42,962 nucleotides of DNA, from contig NZ_BCUA01000030.1 of the NCBI RefSeq assembly GCF_001591045.1, positions 1 to 42,962 of the forward strand, written 5' to 3'. The position numbers and the translations under genes are program-made. The DNA is from Sphingopyxis granuli NBRC 100800. Its GTDB lineage: Bacteria > Pseudomonadota > Alphaproteobacteria > Sphingomonadales > Sphingomonadaceae. This document shows positions 15,040 to 23,480 of this stretch, piece after piece (the stretch's first letter is position 1; each line of letters starts with the position of its first letter). A model generated the notes under the pieces. That model ran no database searches and was not told the origin of the DNA. It saw nothing but the letters and a program-made list of their open reading frames with translations.

Positions 15040-16317
15040 TTATTGCAGCCCCGCCGTCGCGAGCAGGATGCCGAGACCGACGCTGGCCCCGTCGAGGCTC
15101 TTGGTCTTTTCGACGTCGATCCACTCGTCGAGCGAGTGCCCGCGTCCGGCTTCGCCGCCCGACCCGATGGTGATCGCCGGGATGCCCAGGCTCATCGGGA
15201 TGTTGGAATCGGTTGATGAAAAGCTTGCGCGCGGGGTCAACCCTTTCGCGCGGATGATCGCCTCCGCGGTGCGCGCGATCGGCGCGGTCAGGGGCGTCTG
15301 CCCGGCCGGCCGGTCGCCGATCAGCTTGATGTCGGTGGTGATCGGGCCTTCGCGGGTCGAGCGCGCGGCATTTTCGCCTTCGACGCTCTTGTCGACGATC
15401 GCGAGGAAGGCCTTCTCCACCTTGGCGAGTTCCTCCGGGCTTTCCGACCGCATGTCGAAGTCCATATAGACCTCGTTCGGGATCGAATTGACCGAAGTGC
15501 CGCCGCCGGTGACGCTGGCGGAATAGGTGGTCTTGGGCGTCGCGGGCACCGGAATCCGATAGAGATCGAGAACCGTCTGGCTCATCGCCACCATCGGGTT
15601 GACGAGGCCGAAGGCGCCGAAGCTGTGCCCGCCCGGCCCCTTGTAGGTGATGCGATAGCGTTTCGATCCGACGCCGCCGTTGACGAAGCGCGACGGATCG
15701 GTCCCGTCCATCGAGAAGAAGGATTCGATCCGGTCCTTGTACTTGCCCTTCGCCATCATGTAGCGGACGCCGCGCAGGTCGCCCGGCCCTTCCTCTCCGA
15801 CATTGCCGACGAAGACGATGTCGCGGCGCACCTTGATGCCGCTTTCCTTCATCGCACGCGCATAGGCGAGCAGCACCGCCAGGCTGCGCGTGTCGTCGCC
15901 GATGCCGGGGGCGTGGAGGCGCGTGCCTTCGCGGCGGACCTTGATCGGCGTACCTTCCGGAAACACCGTGTCGAGATGCGCCGCGATCATCACCACGGGT
16001 CCACCCGCCGGGCCGGTGCCGCGATAGACGCCCATGACATTGCCTTCGTCATCGGTTTCGATGTCGGTCAGCCCCGCATCGCGCAGCATCTCGCGATAGG
16101 CGGCCGCGCGCGCCGCTTCCTTGAAGGGCGGCGCCGGAATCTCGGTCAGCGCGATGATCTCCGCGACCATGCGGTCGTGGTCGCGATCGAGAATCCGGAC
16201 CGCGGCGTCATAGGCCTTGCTCTTCAGAACCGCCTCGGGCTTCGGGGCGGGCGCCGCCATGGCCGCGCCGGCAGAAAGCATCAGCGCCGCCAGGGGCAGA
16301 AAGGCGATATGTCGCAT
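15040..16317 (-). CDS. Exported M20-family metallopeptidase
   Basis: 425-aa zinc peptidase with a signal peptide cleaved after about residue 22 (SAGAAMAAP). Co-catalytic metal motifs are visible: AHLDTV (H114, D116), GIGDDT (bridging D141), GNVGEEGPGD (E175/E176) and a late GRGHSLDEW histidine. A dimerisation (lid) domain occupies about residues 210-320. M20 peptidases of this type cleave di- or tripeptides or act as aminoacylases. ATG 16317 follows AAAGGATTTTT. It stands alone, with 149 bp of non-coding DNA upstream in which I see no regulatory site, and the 30-bp hairpin downstream. Confidence 0.9.
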   Translation of the reverse strand: MRHIAFLPLAALMLSAGAAMAAPAPKPEAVLKSKAYDAAVRILDRDHDRMVAEIIALTEIPAPPFKEAARAAAYREMLRDAGLTDIETDDEGNVMGVYRGTGPAGGPVVMIAAHLDTVFPEGTPIKVRREGTRLHAPGIGDDTRSLAVLLAYARAMKESGIKVRRDIVFVGNVGEEGPGDLRGVRYMMAKGKYKDRIESFFSMDGTDPSRFVNGGVGSKRYRITYKGPGGHSFGAFGLVNPMVAMSQTVLDLYRIPVPATPKTTYSASVTGGGTSVNSIPNEVYMDFDMRSESPEELAKVEKAFLAIVDKSVEGENAARSTREGPITTDIKLIGDRPAGQTPLTAPIARTAEAIIRAKGLTPRASFSSTDSNIPMSLGIPAITIGSGGEAGRGHSLDEWIDVEKTKSLDGASVGLGILLATAGLQ

Positions 16318-16466
16318 GAAAAATCCTTTTGCTGAACAGGGTCCCGCATCCTCTGGATGCGCCGCCGCGCCCGATGTCAAGAGACGTCCGCCCCGGATGG
16401 CGATGCCGTTCGAAAAAGCAGCGCGTGATTTTGCTCGCCTCGTCGCCCCGTCCCGCCCGGCGTGAC

Positions 16467-17654
16467 CTAGCCTGCCCGCACCTCGCGGAACGGAATGGTG
16501 CGGTCGATCTCGGGCTCCTTCGGCAGCCCCAGCACGCGCTCGCCGATGATGTTGCGCTGGATCTGGTCGGTGCCGCCGCCGATCGAGGTGAAATAGGCGT
16601 TGAGCGACAGGAAATTCGCATCCTCGGCGCGCGGGTGATCGGGGCCTTCGAGCAGGCTTTCGGGACCGAGCAATTCGGTGCGCAGGCGGCCTTCCTCGTG
16701 CAGGATGCGGCTCATTGCGAGCTTGCCGAGCGACATGATCGACGACGACGTGCCCTGCGCCAGCTCCGCCTTCGCGCGCTGGGTGTTGAGCTTGTTGAGG
16801 ACGCGCCATGCGATCACCTGCGCGACGTCCTGCCGTACCACCGGATCGTCCAGCTTCCCGGCCTCGCGCGCCAGTTCGAGCATGGCATGATCGCCCTTCG
16901 CCCCGGCGGCGCCCGACCGCGCGCCGCGCGCCATGTCGCCCATCACCGACCGTTCATAGGCGAGCGCGGTCTGGAGCACACCCCAGCCGCCGTTCAGCGG
17001 CCCCAGCAGATTTTCGTCGGGGACGAAGGCGTCGGTGATGAACACCTCGTTGAAATGCGATTCGTCGGTGATCTGGCGCAGCGGCCGCACCTCGACGCCT
17101 TCCTGTCGCATCGGCAGGAAGAAGAAGCTGATGCCGCGATGTTTGGGCACGTCCCAGTCGGTGCGGGCGATCAGCATGCCATAATCGGCGATCATCGCGC
17201 CGGAGGTCCAGATTTTCTGCCCCGTCACGCGCCAGCCGCCCTCGACCTTCTCGGCGCGCGTGCGGATCGCGGCGAGGTCGCTGCCCGCGCCCGGTTCCGA
17301 ATAGAGCAGGCACATGCCGACTTCGCCCGCCAGCAGCTGCGGCACGATCACGCGCTTGAAACTGTCGGTCGCGTGGGCGAGCGCGGTGTTGGCCCACAGG
17401 TTGCTGCGGTCCTGTCCGGCGCCGGGGGCCCCGGCCGCGGTGAAGGCGCGCTCGACGATCTTCGCCTGCTCGGCCGACAGTTCGCGGCCGTACCAGTCGC
17501 GCGGCCAGCGCGGGACGGCCCAGCCCGCGTCGCGGACCTGCGCCAGCCATTCGGCGCGCGGGTCGCGCCCGAAACTTTCCTCGCGCGGCGGCGCGCCGCG
17601 CCAGTTGGCGGCCAGCCATGCCTCGACCTCGGCCTGCAAGTCCGCGTCGGTCAT
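16467..17654 (-). CDS. Acyl-CoA dehydrogenase, larger subunit-like (ACAD-1)
   Basis: 395-aa acyl-CoA dehydrogenase. It has an N-terminal helical domain (PRWPRDWYGRELS), a middle beta domain with LLYSEPGAGSDLA and GGWRVTGQKIWTSGA, and a C-terminal domain ending GGGTDQIQRNIIGERVLGLP. It should introduce an alpha,beta double bond into an acyl-CoA using FAD and electron-transfer flavoprotein. At the place where short-chain ACADs carry the catalytic Glu (YEGT) this protein has Gly (GGGT), so the base lies elsewhere or on a partner subunit. It is last in the operon and its ATG overlaps the ACAD-2 stop (ATGA). This supports a heteromeric complex like those in steroid side-chain degradation. Confidence 0.92.
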   Translation of the reverse strand: MTDADLQAEVEAWLAANWRGAPPREESFGRDPRAEWLAQVRDAGWAVPRWPRDWYGRELSAEQAKIVERAFTAAGAPGAGQDRSNLWANTALAHATDSFKRVIVPQLLAGEVGMCLLYSEPGAGSDLAAIRTRAEKVEGGWRVTGQKIWTSGAMIADYGMLIARTDWDVPKHRGISFFFLPMRQEGVEVRPLRQITDESHFNEVFITDAFVPDENLLGPLNGGWGVLQTALAYERSVMGDMARGARSGAAGAKGDHAMLELAREAGKLDDPVVRQDVAQVIAWRVLNKLNTQRAKAELAQGTSSSIMSLGKLAMSRILHEEGRLRTELLGPESLLEGPDHPRAEDANFLSLNAYFTSIGGGTDQIQRNIIGERVLGLPKEPEIDRTIPFREVRAG

Positions 17655-18712
17655 GCCGCCATCTCCTTCTGCATCGCGTCCAGCGCCGCAACATAGCGGT
17701 CGCGCCAGATGTTGCTGTCTCCGAACAACTGCACCCCCGACCGCGCGCGGCGCAGGTAGAGATGCGCAGGATGGTCCCAGGTGAAGGCGATGCCGCCGTG
17801 CATCTGGATGCCGTCCTTCGCACAGCGCAGGAAGGCATCGGCGCAGGCGAAGGCGGCGAGCGCGACCGCCGCATCCTTGCCCACCGCGCCCTCCGCCACT
17901 TGCCGCGCCGCGTCGCGCGCCGCGCTCGTCGCGCTTTCGGCCTCCAGCAGCAGGTCGGCCGCCATATGCTTGATCGCCTGAAAGCTGCCGATCGCGCGGC
18001 CGAACTGGTGGCGCTCGCGGGCGTAATCGACGGTGATGTCGAAAATGCGCCGCGCCCCGCCGGTCTGTTCGCCCGCCAGCGCGACCAGCCCGATGTCGCG
18101 CGCGCGCCGGGCCGCGGCACCGTCGCCGATGCGCGTCGCGGCGCCGTCGAAGCGGACGTCGGCCATGCGGCGGGTGCGGTCGAAGGTGGGCAGTGGCGTG
18201 ATCCCGGCGCTCGCCCGCTCGACGAGATGGACGCCCTCGTCGCTGGCGAGGAGGAAGATATCGGCGATACCGGCATCGGGAACGAAGCGCGCCGTGCCCT
18301 GTGCCCGGCCGCCCTCGATCCGCACGTTGCTGTCGCCCGTCCAGTCGAGCGCGCCGAGCAGCGCGACCGCCGCGATCGTCCGCCCTGCCGCCAGCGCTTC
18401 GGCCAGTTCGCCGTCGAGCAGCACCGATGCCATGGCGGTTGAAATCAGCGGCACGGGCGCGAGCGCCGCGCCCGCTTCCTCCATCACCAGTTCCAGTTCG
18501 ACGGCGGAAAGCTGCGATCCGCCCGCGTCGGCCGCGACCAGCAGCCCCGCAATCCCAAGCTCGGCAAGGCTGCGCCACAGCGCGGGGTCGTGGCCGCTGT
18601 CGCTCTCCATGATGCGGCGCACGTCGCTTTCGGTGCACTGGTCCGCGAACAGGCGGCGCACCGTGTCGCGCAGCGCGGTCCGTTCCTCCTGATTCATCGT
18701 CGCGTCGGTCAT
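17651..18712 (-). CDS. Acyl-CoA dehydrogenase, smaller subunit-like (ACAD-2)
   Basis: 353-aa acyl-CoA dehydrogenase homologue, shorter than its partner. The N-terminal domain includes LAELGIAGLLVAADAGGS. The middle domain is reduced. The C-terminal domain has YARERHQFGRAIGSFQAIKHMAADLL and ends with QMHGGIAFTWDHPAHLYLRRA, a form common in the divergent subunit of alpha2-beta2 ACADs. The start is in an ATGA overlap with the CoA ligase stop and its own stop overlaps the ACAD-1 start, so three proteins are translated in tight coupling. It probably forms a heterotetramer with ACAD-1; alone it may not be active. The acyl substrate is unknown. Confidence 0.9.
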   Translation of the reverse strand: MTDATMNQEERTALRDTVRRLFADQCTESDVRRIMESDSGHDPALWRSLAELGIAGLLVAADAGGSQLSAVELELVMEEAGAALAPVPLISTAMASVLLDGELAEALAAGRTIAAVALLGALDWTGDSNVRIEGGRAQGTARFVPDAGIADIFLLASDEGVHLVERASAGITPLPTFDRTRRMADVRFDGAATRIGDGAAARRARDIGLVALAGEQTGGARRIFDITVDYARERHQFGRAIGSFQAIKHMAADLLLEAESATSAARDAARQVAEGAVGKDAAVALAAFACADAFLRCAKDGIQMHGGIAFTWDHPAHLYLRRARSGVQLFGDSNIWRDRYVAALDAMQKEMAA

Positions 18713-20313
18713 CGGGCGGTCGCTCCTTCTGCGATGGCGCGGGCGGCGCCGTAGTCGGCCTTGCCATTGGCCGCGCGCAGCGGCCGGTCGGCGACCAGCA
18801 GCCGTTTCGGCACCTTGTATCCGGCGAGCTGCGCACGGACATGATCGCGCAGCGCTTCGGCGTCGAACGCGGCATCGGCGTGCAACGTCACGACGCCGAC
18901 GATCGCCTGCCCCCATGTCGGATCGGGCACGCCGACGACCAGCGCGTCGCTGATGCTGTCGTGCCGTTTCAGCGCCTCTTCGACCTCTTCTGCGAAGACC
19001 TTCTCGCCGCCGGTGTTGATGCAGCCGCTGCCGCGGCCCAGGAAGGTCAGCGATCCGTCGGCCTCGACGCGCACCCAGTCGCCGGGGATGCAATAGCGCA
19101 CGCCGTCGATGACGCGGAAGGTCGCGGCCGATTTCTCCGCGTCCTTGTAATAGCCGAGCGGGTTGGGCGGGCCGAGTGCGAGCCGCCCGACGCCCCCCGA
19201 GCCCGCGAGGACGGGGCGGTCGGTTTCGTCGAAGACGCGGCAGCGCTCGCCGAGCGTGAAGCTCGCGGTCTTCACCTCGCAGTCGCGCGTCATCACCGAC
19301 GCGCCGAGACCCAGCGCTTCGGAGGAGGAGAGCACGTCGTTGAGCACCGCGTCCGGCATGTGCCGCAACAGCCCGCGCTTGATGTCCGCGCTCCACATCA
19401 CGCCCGATGAGGTGACCGACAGCACGCTGCCGAGGTCGTGCGCCTGCGCGCCGCTCTCCAGCTCGGCGAGCAGCGGCCGGCCAAAGCTGTCGCCGACGAT
19501 CACCAGCGCTTGCGGGCGATGCCGCTCGATCGCCTCGATCGCCTCGCGCGCGTCGAAGCTACGGTGCGTCAGCGTGACGATGCTGCCGCCCGCGACCATC
19601 GTCGCGATGGCGGGCAACAGGCCGGTGCCGTGCATCAGGGGGCAGGCCGGCAGGATGCGGGGGCCCGGCCCCAGCTCGCGGATCGACGCCGCAAGCTCGT
19701 CGGGGGTGTCGGGAACCGGTTGTAGCGCGCGCGCCGCGCTCACCAATATCTCGCGCAGCTCGCCATGTTCCCACATCACGCCCTTCGGCATGCCGGTCGT
19801 GCCGCCGGTATAGATGAAGAGGATGTCGTTCGGCGATCGCTCGATGTCCAGCGGCGCGCCGTCTCCGCTTTGCGTCAGGACTGCGAAATCCTCTGCAAAG
19901 CCGGGTGCTGGGGCGCCGTCCGTCACCTCGATCCAGCGCGTCACCAGCGGCAGGTCGGCGCGGATCGCCTCGACATGGTCGCGGAACTCCGCGGCATAGA
20001 CGACCGCGCGCGCGTCGCTGTCGTTCAGCAGGTAGCGAAGCTCGGCGTCGGTATAGCGATAGTTGACGTTGACCGCCGCCAGCCGCGCCTTGAAGGCGGC
20101 GGCCAGGCCGAGGATATATTCGGGCCCGTTCCGCAGGTAGATGGCAAGCGAATCGCCGGCCTTCAGCCCGCCCTCGCGCAGGCTGCGCGCCAGATTGTTG
20201 GAGAGGCGGCCGGCTTCGCCCCAGTCGATCCGCCGGTCGCCGTGCAGGCACAGCGGCGCGTCGGGGGGCAGGTTGCGCTCGACGATGTCAAGCATGTCGC
20301 CGAAATTGAACAC
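18709..20313 (-). CDS. AMP-dependent acyl-CoA synthetase (FadD-type) 1
   Basis: 534-aa adenylate-forming ligase that activates a carboxylic acid to its CoA thioester. The P-loop YTGGTTGMPKGV is at residues 168-179, and ANGKADY near the C-terminus holds the adenylation lysine. The TGGTTGMPKGVMW form recalls the FadD19/FadD17 group used on steroid side chains and other branched acids, but this is only a resemblance. The start is GTG (20313), with GGGGAGAGCGCG before it. Two acyl-CoA dehydrogenases follow with ATGA overlaps, giving activation then dehydrogenation. A 28-bp gap separates it from the nitronate monooxygenase gene upstream in the same operon. Confidence 0.92.
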   Translation of the reverse strand: MFNFGDMLDIVERNLPPDAPLCLHGDRRIDWGEAGRLSNNLARSLREGGLKAGDSLAIYLRNGPEYILGLAAAFKARLAAVNVNYRYTDAELRYLLNDSDARAVVYAAEFRDHVEAIRADLPLVTRWIEVTDGAPAPGFAEDFAVLTQSGDGAPLDIERSPNDILFIYTGGTTGMPKGVMWEHGELREILVSAARALQPVPDTPDELAASIRELGPGPRILPACPLMHGTGLLPAIATMVAGGSIVTLTHRSFDAREAIEAIERHRPQALVIVGDSFGRPLLAELESGAQAHDLGSVLSVTSSGVMWSADIKRGLLRHMPDAVLNDVLSSSEALGLGASVMTRDCEVKTASFTLGERCRVFDETDRPVLAGSGGVGRLALGPPNPLGYYKDAEKSAATFRVIDGVRYCIPGDWVRVEADGSLTFLGRGSGCINTGGEKVFAEEVEEALKRHDSISDALVVGVPDPTWGQAIVGVVTLHADAAFDAEALRDHVRAQLAGYKVPKRLLVADRPLRAANGKADYGAARAIAEGATAR

Positions 20314-20341
20314 CGCGCTCTCCCCTGTGGATGTGCTGATC

Positions 20342-21475
20342 CTAATCGGCGAGCAGGCTGTTCATCCGCTCGACGGCTTCGAGATACTCTTCCTTGAAAT
20401 CCTGCACCACCGCGCCGGCGCCGCGCACCGAGTCGACGAGCCCGACGCCCTGTCCGACGAAATAGGTCACCATGTCGCGCGCCTTGCCGTTGCCCGCCTC
20501 GGCCGCGCGGTCGGCGGCGCGCAGCGACTTTTCGCTGATCAGGCTCATCAGCGGCATCGGCAGCGCGCCGGGGCTGTCCGGGCTCTTCTCCCAATTCTCG
20601 GTCCACGTCGACTTCAGCTGGCGCGCGGGCTTGCCCGTGCGGCTGCGCACGCGCACCGCGTCGCGGCTGCTGGCGGCGATCATCTTCTCGCGGAACACCG
20701 GAGAGGTCTCGCTCTCGGGCGTCGCGAGCCACACCGATCCGGTCCAGGCGCCCGCCGCGCCCATCGCCATGCAGGCGGCCATCTGCTGCCCCGTCATGAT
20801 GCCCCCCGCGGCGAGCACCGGCACCTCGCGGATCGGCCGGATCGCCTTGATGACCTCGGGCACCAGGACGAGCGTGCTGACCTCGCCGCAATGGCCCCCG
20901 GCCTCGGTCCCCTGCGCGACGATGATGTCGACGCCGGCCTCGACCTGCCGGATCGCATGTTCGCGCGCGCCGACCAGTGCCGCCACGGGAACGCCGTGCT
21001 GCTTGCCCATCGCGATCATCTCCGGCGGCGGCACGCCCAGCGCGTTGGCGATCAGCCGGATCGGATGCTCGAAGGCGGCCTCCAGCGTCCGCAGCGCCGT
21101 TTCGGGGTCGAAGGGCTGGGCGCGGTTCCGGCTGACCGGCTCGGCGGGCGGCGGCACGTCGGCATCGGCGAGCAGGCGTTCGGCAAAGTGGCGATGCGCT
21201 TCGGGAATCCGCGCCTCCAGCGCGGCGGCGGTCACGCTGCCTTCGCCCCGCGTCGCCATATTCTCCGGCACCAGCACGTCGATGCCATAGGGCTTGCCGT
21301 CGACATGATCGTCGATCCACTTGAGCTCTTCGCGCACCGTTTCGGGGGTATGCGCGGTCGCGCCGAAGACGCCGAAACCGCCCGCGCGGCTCACCGCCGC
21401 GACGACGTCGCGGCAATGGCTGAACGCCAGCAGCGGAAACTCGATGCCGAGCATGTCGCAAAGCTGTGAGGTCAT
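20342..21475 (-). CDS. Nitronate monooxygenase/2-nitropropane dioxygenase-family FMN enzyme
   Basis: 377-aa TIM-barrel FMN protein of the nitronate monooxygenase/enoyl reductase II family. The family signature AQGTEAGGHCGE and the phosphate-binding LAAGGIMTG are visible. Annotated members oxidise alkyl nitronates, but many such genes in lipid or steroid clusters have no proven nitronate role and may be flavin reductases or oxygenases on CoA esters. It is first of a four-gene operon with the CoA ligase and two ACADs. ATG 21475 follows GAGAGAGCA. The palindrome at 21499-21513 just upstream is the likely operator. Confidence 0.85.
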   Translation of the reverse strand: MTSQLCDMLGIEFPLLAFSHCRDVVAAVSRAGGFGVFGATAHTPETVREELKWIDDHVDGKPYGIDVLVPENMATRGEGSVTAAALEARIPEAHRHFAERLLADADVPPPAEPVSRNRAQPFDPETALRTLEAAFEHPIRLIANALGVPPPEMIAMGKQHGVPVAALVGAREHAIRQVEAGVDIIVAQGTEAGGHCGEVSTLVLVPEVIKAIRPIREVPVLAAGGIMTGQQMAACMAMGAAGAWTGSVWLATPESETSPVFREKMIAASSRDAVRVRSRTGKPARQLKSTWTENWEKSPDSPGALPMPLMSLISEKSLRAADRAAEAGNGKARDMVTYFVGQGVGLVDSVRGAGAVVQDFKEEYLEAVERMNSLLAD

Positions 21476-21495
21476 TGCTCTCTCCACCCTTGTAA

Positions 21496-21516
21496 TTGGT
21501 TCGTCAAACGAACTAA
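21496..21516. promoter_or_regulatory. MarR operator-like palindrome before the acyl-CoA operon
   Basis: GTTCGT-CAA-ACGAAC (21499-21513) is a perfect palindrome. It extends to TTAGTTCGT/ACGAACCAA on the minus strand with eight of nine arm positions paired. It lies 24 bp upstream of the nitronate monooxygenase ATG and just after the marR stop, in a 59-bp gap, so it probably controls the four-gene operon through the MarR protein upstream. Confidence 0.6.
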
Positions 21517-21534
21517 CTTTGCGAAGCAGGGCTG

Positions 21535-21981
21535 TCAATCCCGCAGGGTGGGCGTCCGGTTGCGGTCGATGACGTGGGCGAGCTCCTCGATCCGGTCGAG
21601 CAGGCCTTCGGGCTCGTCGATCGCCAGATAGGCGGAGAGGTCGCGGGCGAGCGCGCGCTCGAAGGCCGCATATTCCGCCAGCCCGGCGTCGGTGAGGCGC
21701 AGCATTTCCGCGCGGCCGTCGTCGGGGTCGGTATAGCGTTCGATCATGCCGCGCTTCGCGAGCCCGGTGACCAGCGCGGAGGCGGCGGGCCGGCCGATGC
21801 CGGACATGGAGGCGAGGACGCTGGCGCGGCGCGGCTCGCGCTTCAGCGTCAGCAGGAATCGATATTGGGCGATGGTCAGCTCCGCCCCCTGGGCAAAGCG
21901 CTCCAGCAGCCGGTGCAAAACCACGACCACCCGCGTCAGCAGGATCCATCGTCGATCCGTGTCCAATAGTCTTCTCGCCAT
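21535..21981 (-). CDS. MarR-family transcriptional regulator
   Basis: 148-aa winged-helix dimer of the MarR type. The DNA-binding part runs about residues 38-100 (LTIAQYRFLLTLK, then GIGRPAASALVTGLAKRGMIERYTDPDDGR, with the wing DPDDGR). Flanking helices form the dimer interface. ATG 21981 gives a normal family length. It is on the same strand as and 59 bp upstream of the nitronate monooxygenase/CoA ligase/ACAD operon. The operator-like palindrome in that gap suggests it is a CoA-ester or acid-responsive repressor, but the effector is unknown. Confidence 0.9.
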   Translation of the reverse strand: MARRLLDTDRRWILLTRVVVVLHRLLERFAQGAELTIAQYRFLLTLKREPRRASVLASMSGIGRPAASALVTGLAKRGMIERYTDPDDGRAEMLRLTDAGLAEYAAFERALARDLSAYLAIDEPEGLLDRIEELAHVIDRNRTPTLRD

Positions 21982-22057
21982 CTCTCGAAAGCCGGCCCCC
22001 GGTTAGGGACAGTCGGCCGCTCGCGTCAACCGGCGAGGAAGGAGGCCCGCTGCGCGC

Positions 22058-23266
22058 TCATCCGGCCCGGCGCATCATAAGCATCGGGCCGTAGGCCCAG
22101 GTGAAGAGGCCGAAGGCGCCGCTCCACAGCAGCGCGGAGAGCATCAGCAGGTCGGCGTACAGGTCGGCCGCAAGGGGCGCGGCAACGCGCACCAGCGCGG
22201 CCGCGTGGACGAGCAGCAGCGCGGCCGCCGCCGCTGCGCCGCCCGTGCGGGCGCGCCCGGTGTGGCTGAGCGTGGTGCGCGCCATCATCGCCAGCGTCAT
22301 CGCGCCGATCGCGCCGGCGGTCAGCGCGTGGATCGCACTGGTCGCGGGAACATGCTGCGGAAAGCCGATCGCGGCGCCCAGCAGCACGAAGCCGACCGCG
22401 AGCCATAGATAGGCGAGATGAAGCCCCCAGACCAGCGGCTCGCGCCACGTTTCCCAGCCGCGCCACCGCGCGAGGCGCAATCCCGTGCCGATGCCGGCGG
22501 CGGCGAGGAGTAGGCTCGTCATCGGCGCGTCGGGAAGCGCGAGCCATGCCAGCAGGGCGCCCGCGGTCAGCCATGTCGCTGCCCGGTCGAGGCGGCCGTG
22601 CGGCGCGGGTTCGCGCGGCGCCTTGCGCTGGGCCAGCCAGTTGCGCGTGAAGCTGGGTACCAGCCGCCCACCCATCACGGCGATCAGCAGCGCGATCATG
22701 CCCAGCGCCAGCCGCTCCGCCACCGGCCCCGCCGCGGGCCATGCGAAGCGGAGGTGGAAGGCGATATTGGCAAGCGCGAGCGCGGTCACGACGAGGCACG
22801 GCACCAGCCCCTTGCCGTTGCGCGCGGCGATCTGCTCGCGCCACAGCGCCGCCGCGAAGACCGGCAGGAAGGCGGCGTCGATTGTGATCGCCACGCCGTT
22901 CCCGGGCTCCGCCAGCAGCATCGCCGCGCGCCCGGCGAGCCACAGCGCGGCAAGCGCCGCGACCGGCGCCCCCGCGACCGGATAGCGTCCGGTCCAGTTC
23001 GGCCCGGCGATGATCATGTAGCCGGCGATGACCGCGGCGGTATAGCCGAACAGCATCTCGTGGACGTGCCAGTCGCGTGTGACCGCGCCCGCCAGCGGAC
23101 CACCTCCCGACAGCACAGCGATCCACAGGGGCACCGCAAGCGCGGCAAAGACCCCGGCGAGCAGGAAAAAGGGGCGGAAGCCGAAGCTGAACAGCGCCGG
23201 ACCGCTATAGGCGCGAATGATCTGCGCGGTCGTCCGCATCGTCTCGCGCGCGCGGCTCTGTCCCAT
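22058..23266 (-). CDS. nnrS: NnrS-family membrane protein
   Basis: 402-aa polytopic protein with about twelve hydrophobic helices. The family opening is recognisable (SFGFRPFFLLAGVFAAL, then WHVHEMLFGYTAAVIAGYMI), as are further conserved histidines (HALTAGAIGAMTLAMM). NnrS proteins are haem- and copper-containing membrane proteins linked to nitric oxide tolerance; the molecular reaction is not settled. ATG 23266 follows AAGGGGGCGAC. It stands alone, with no denitrification gene nearby and no FNR/NNR-type box (TTGAT-N4-ATCAA) seen in the upstream 214 bp. That gap holds only a small GCGAGC-GAT-GCTCGC hairpin at 23341-23355. Confidence 0.88.
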   Translation of the reverse strand: MGQSRARETMRTTAQIIRAYSGPALFSFGFRPFFLLAGVFAALAVPLWIAVLSGGGPLAGAVTRDWHVHEMLFGYTAAVIAGYMIIAGPNWTGRYPVAGAPVAALAALWLAGRAAMLLAEPGNGVAITIDAAFLPVFAAALWREQIAARNGKGLVPCLVVTALALANIAFHLRFAWPAAGPVAERLALGMIALLIAVMGGRLVPSFTRNWLAQRKAPREPAPHGRLDRAATWLTAGALLAWLALPDAPMTSLLLAAAGIGTGLRLARWRGWETWREPLVWGLHLAYLWLAVGFVLLGAAIGFPQHVPATSAIHALTAGAIGAMTLAMMARTTLSHTGRARTGGAAAAAALLLVHAAALVRVAAPLAADLYADLLMLSALLWSGAFGLFTWAYGPMLMMRRAG

Positions 23267-23480
23267 GTCGCCCCCTTGTCGTTCCGGACGAAGGATAGCT
23301 TTTTCCGGCGCGAAGGGAAACGCGCAGGGTGAACTTATGCGCGAGCGATGCTCGCTCCGGTTCCTGATCCATCGGTGCTTGAAGCCAGGCTTCGGTCTTC
23401 CAGCCGATAAGAAGCCGTCACGCCCCTTGAGCTGGTTTTTCAGCCGACGGCATTTGGAGCGAGGATTCCGAGAGGCGGCA

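Noticed and set aside
16329..17696. Long plus-strand ORF (455 codons) opposite ACAD-1
   Set aside because: It is the antisense of a clearly conserved acyl-CoA dehydrogenase, is rich in Arg/Ala/Gly as expected for a GC-rich shadow frame, and has no family motif.
23267..23480. Possible small gene or FNR/NO-responsive site upstream of nnrS
   Set aside because: The plus-strand ORF here has no motif or ribosome site, and no TTGAT-N4-ATCAA dyad was found; only a short GCGAGC-GAT-GCTCGC hairpin is visible.
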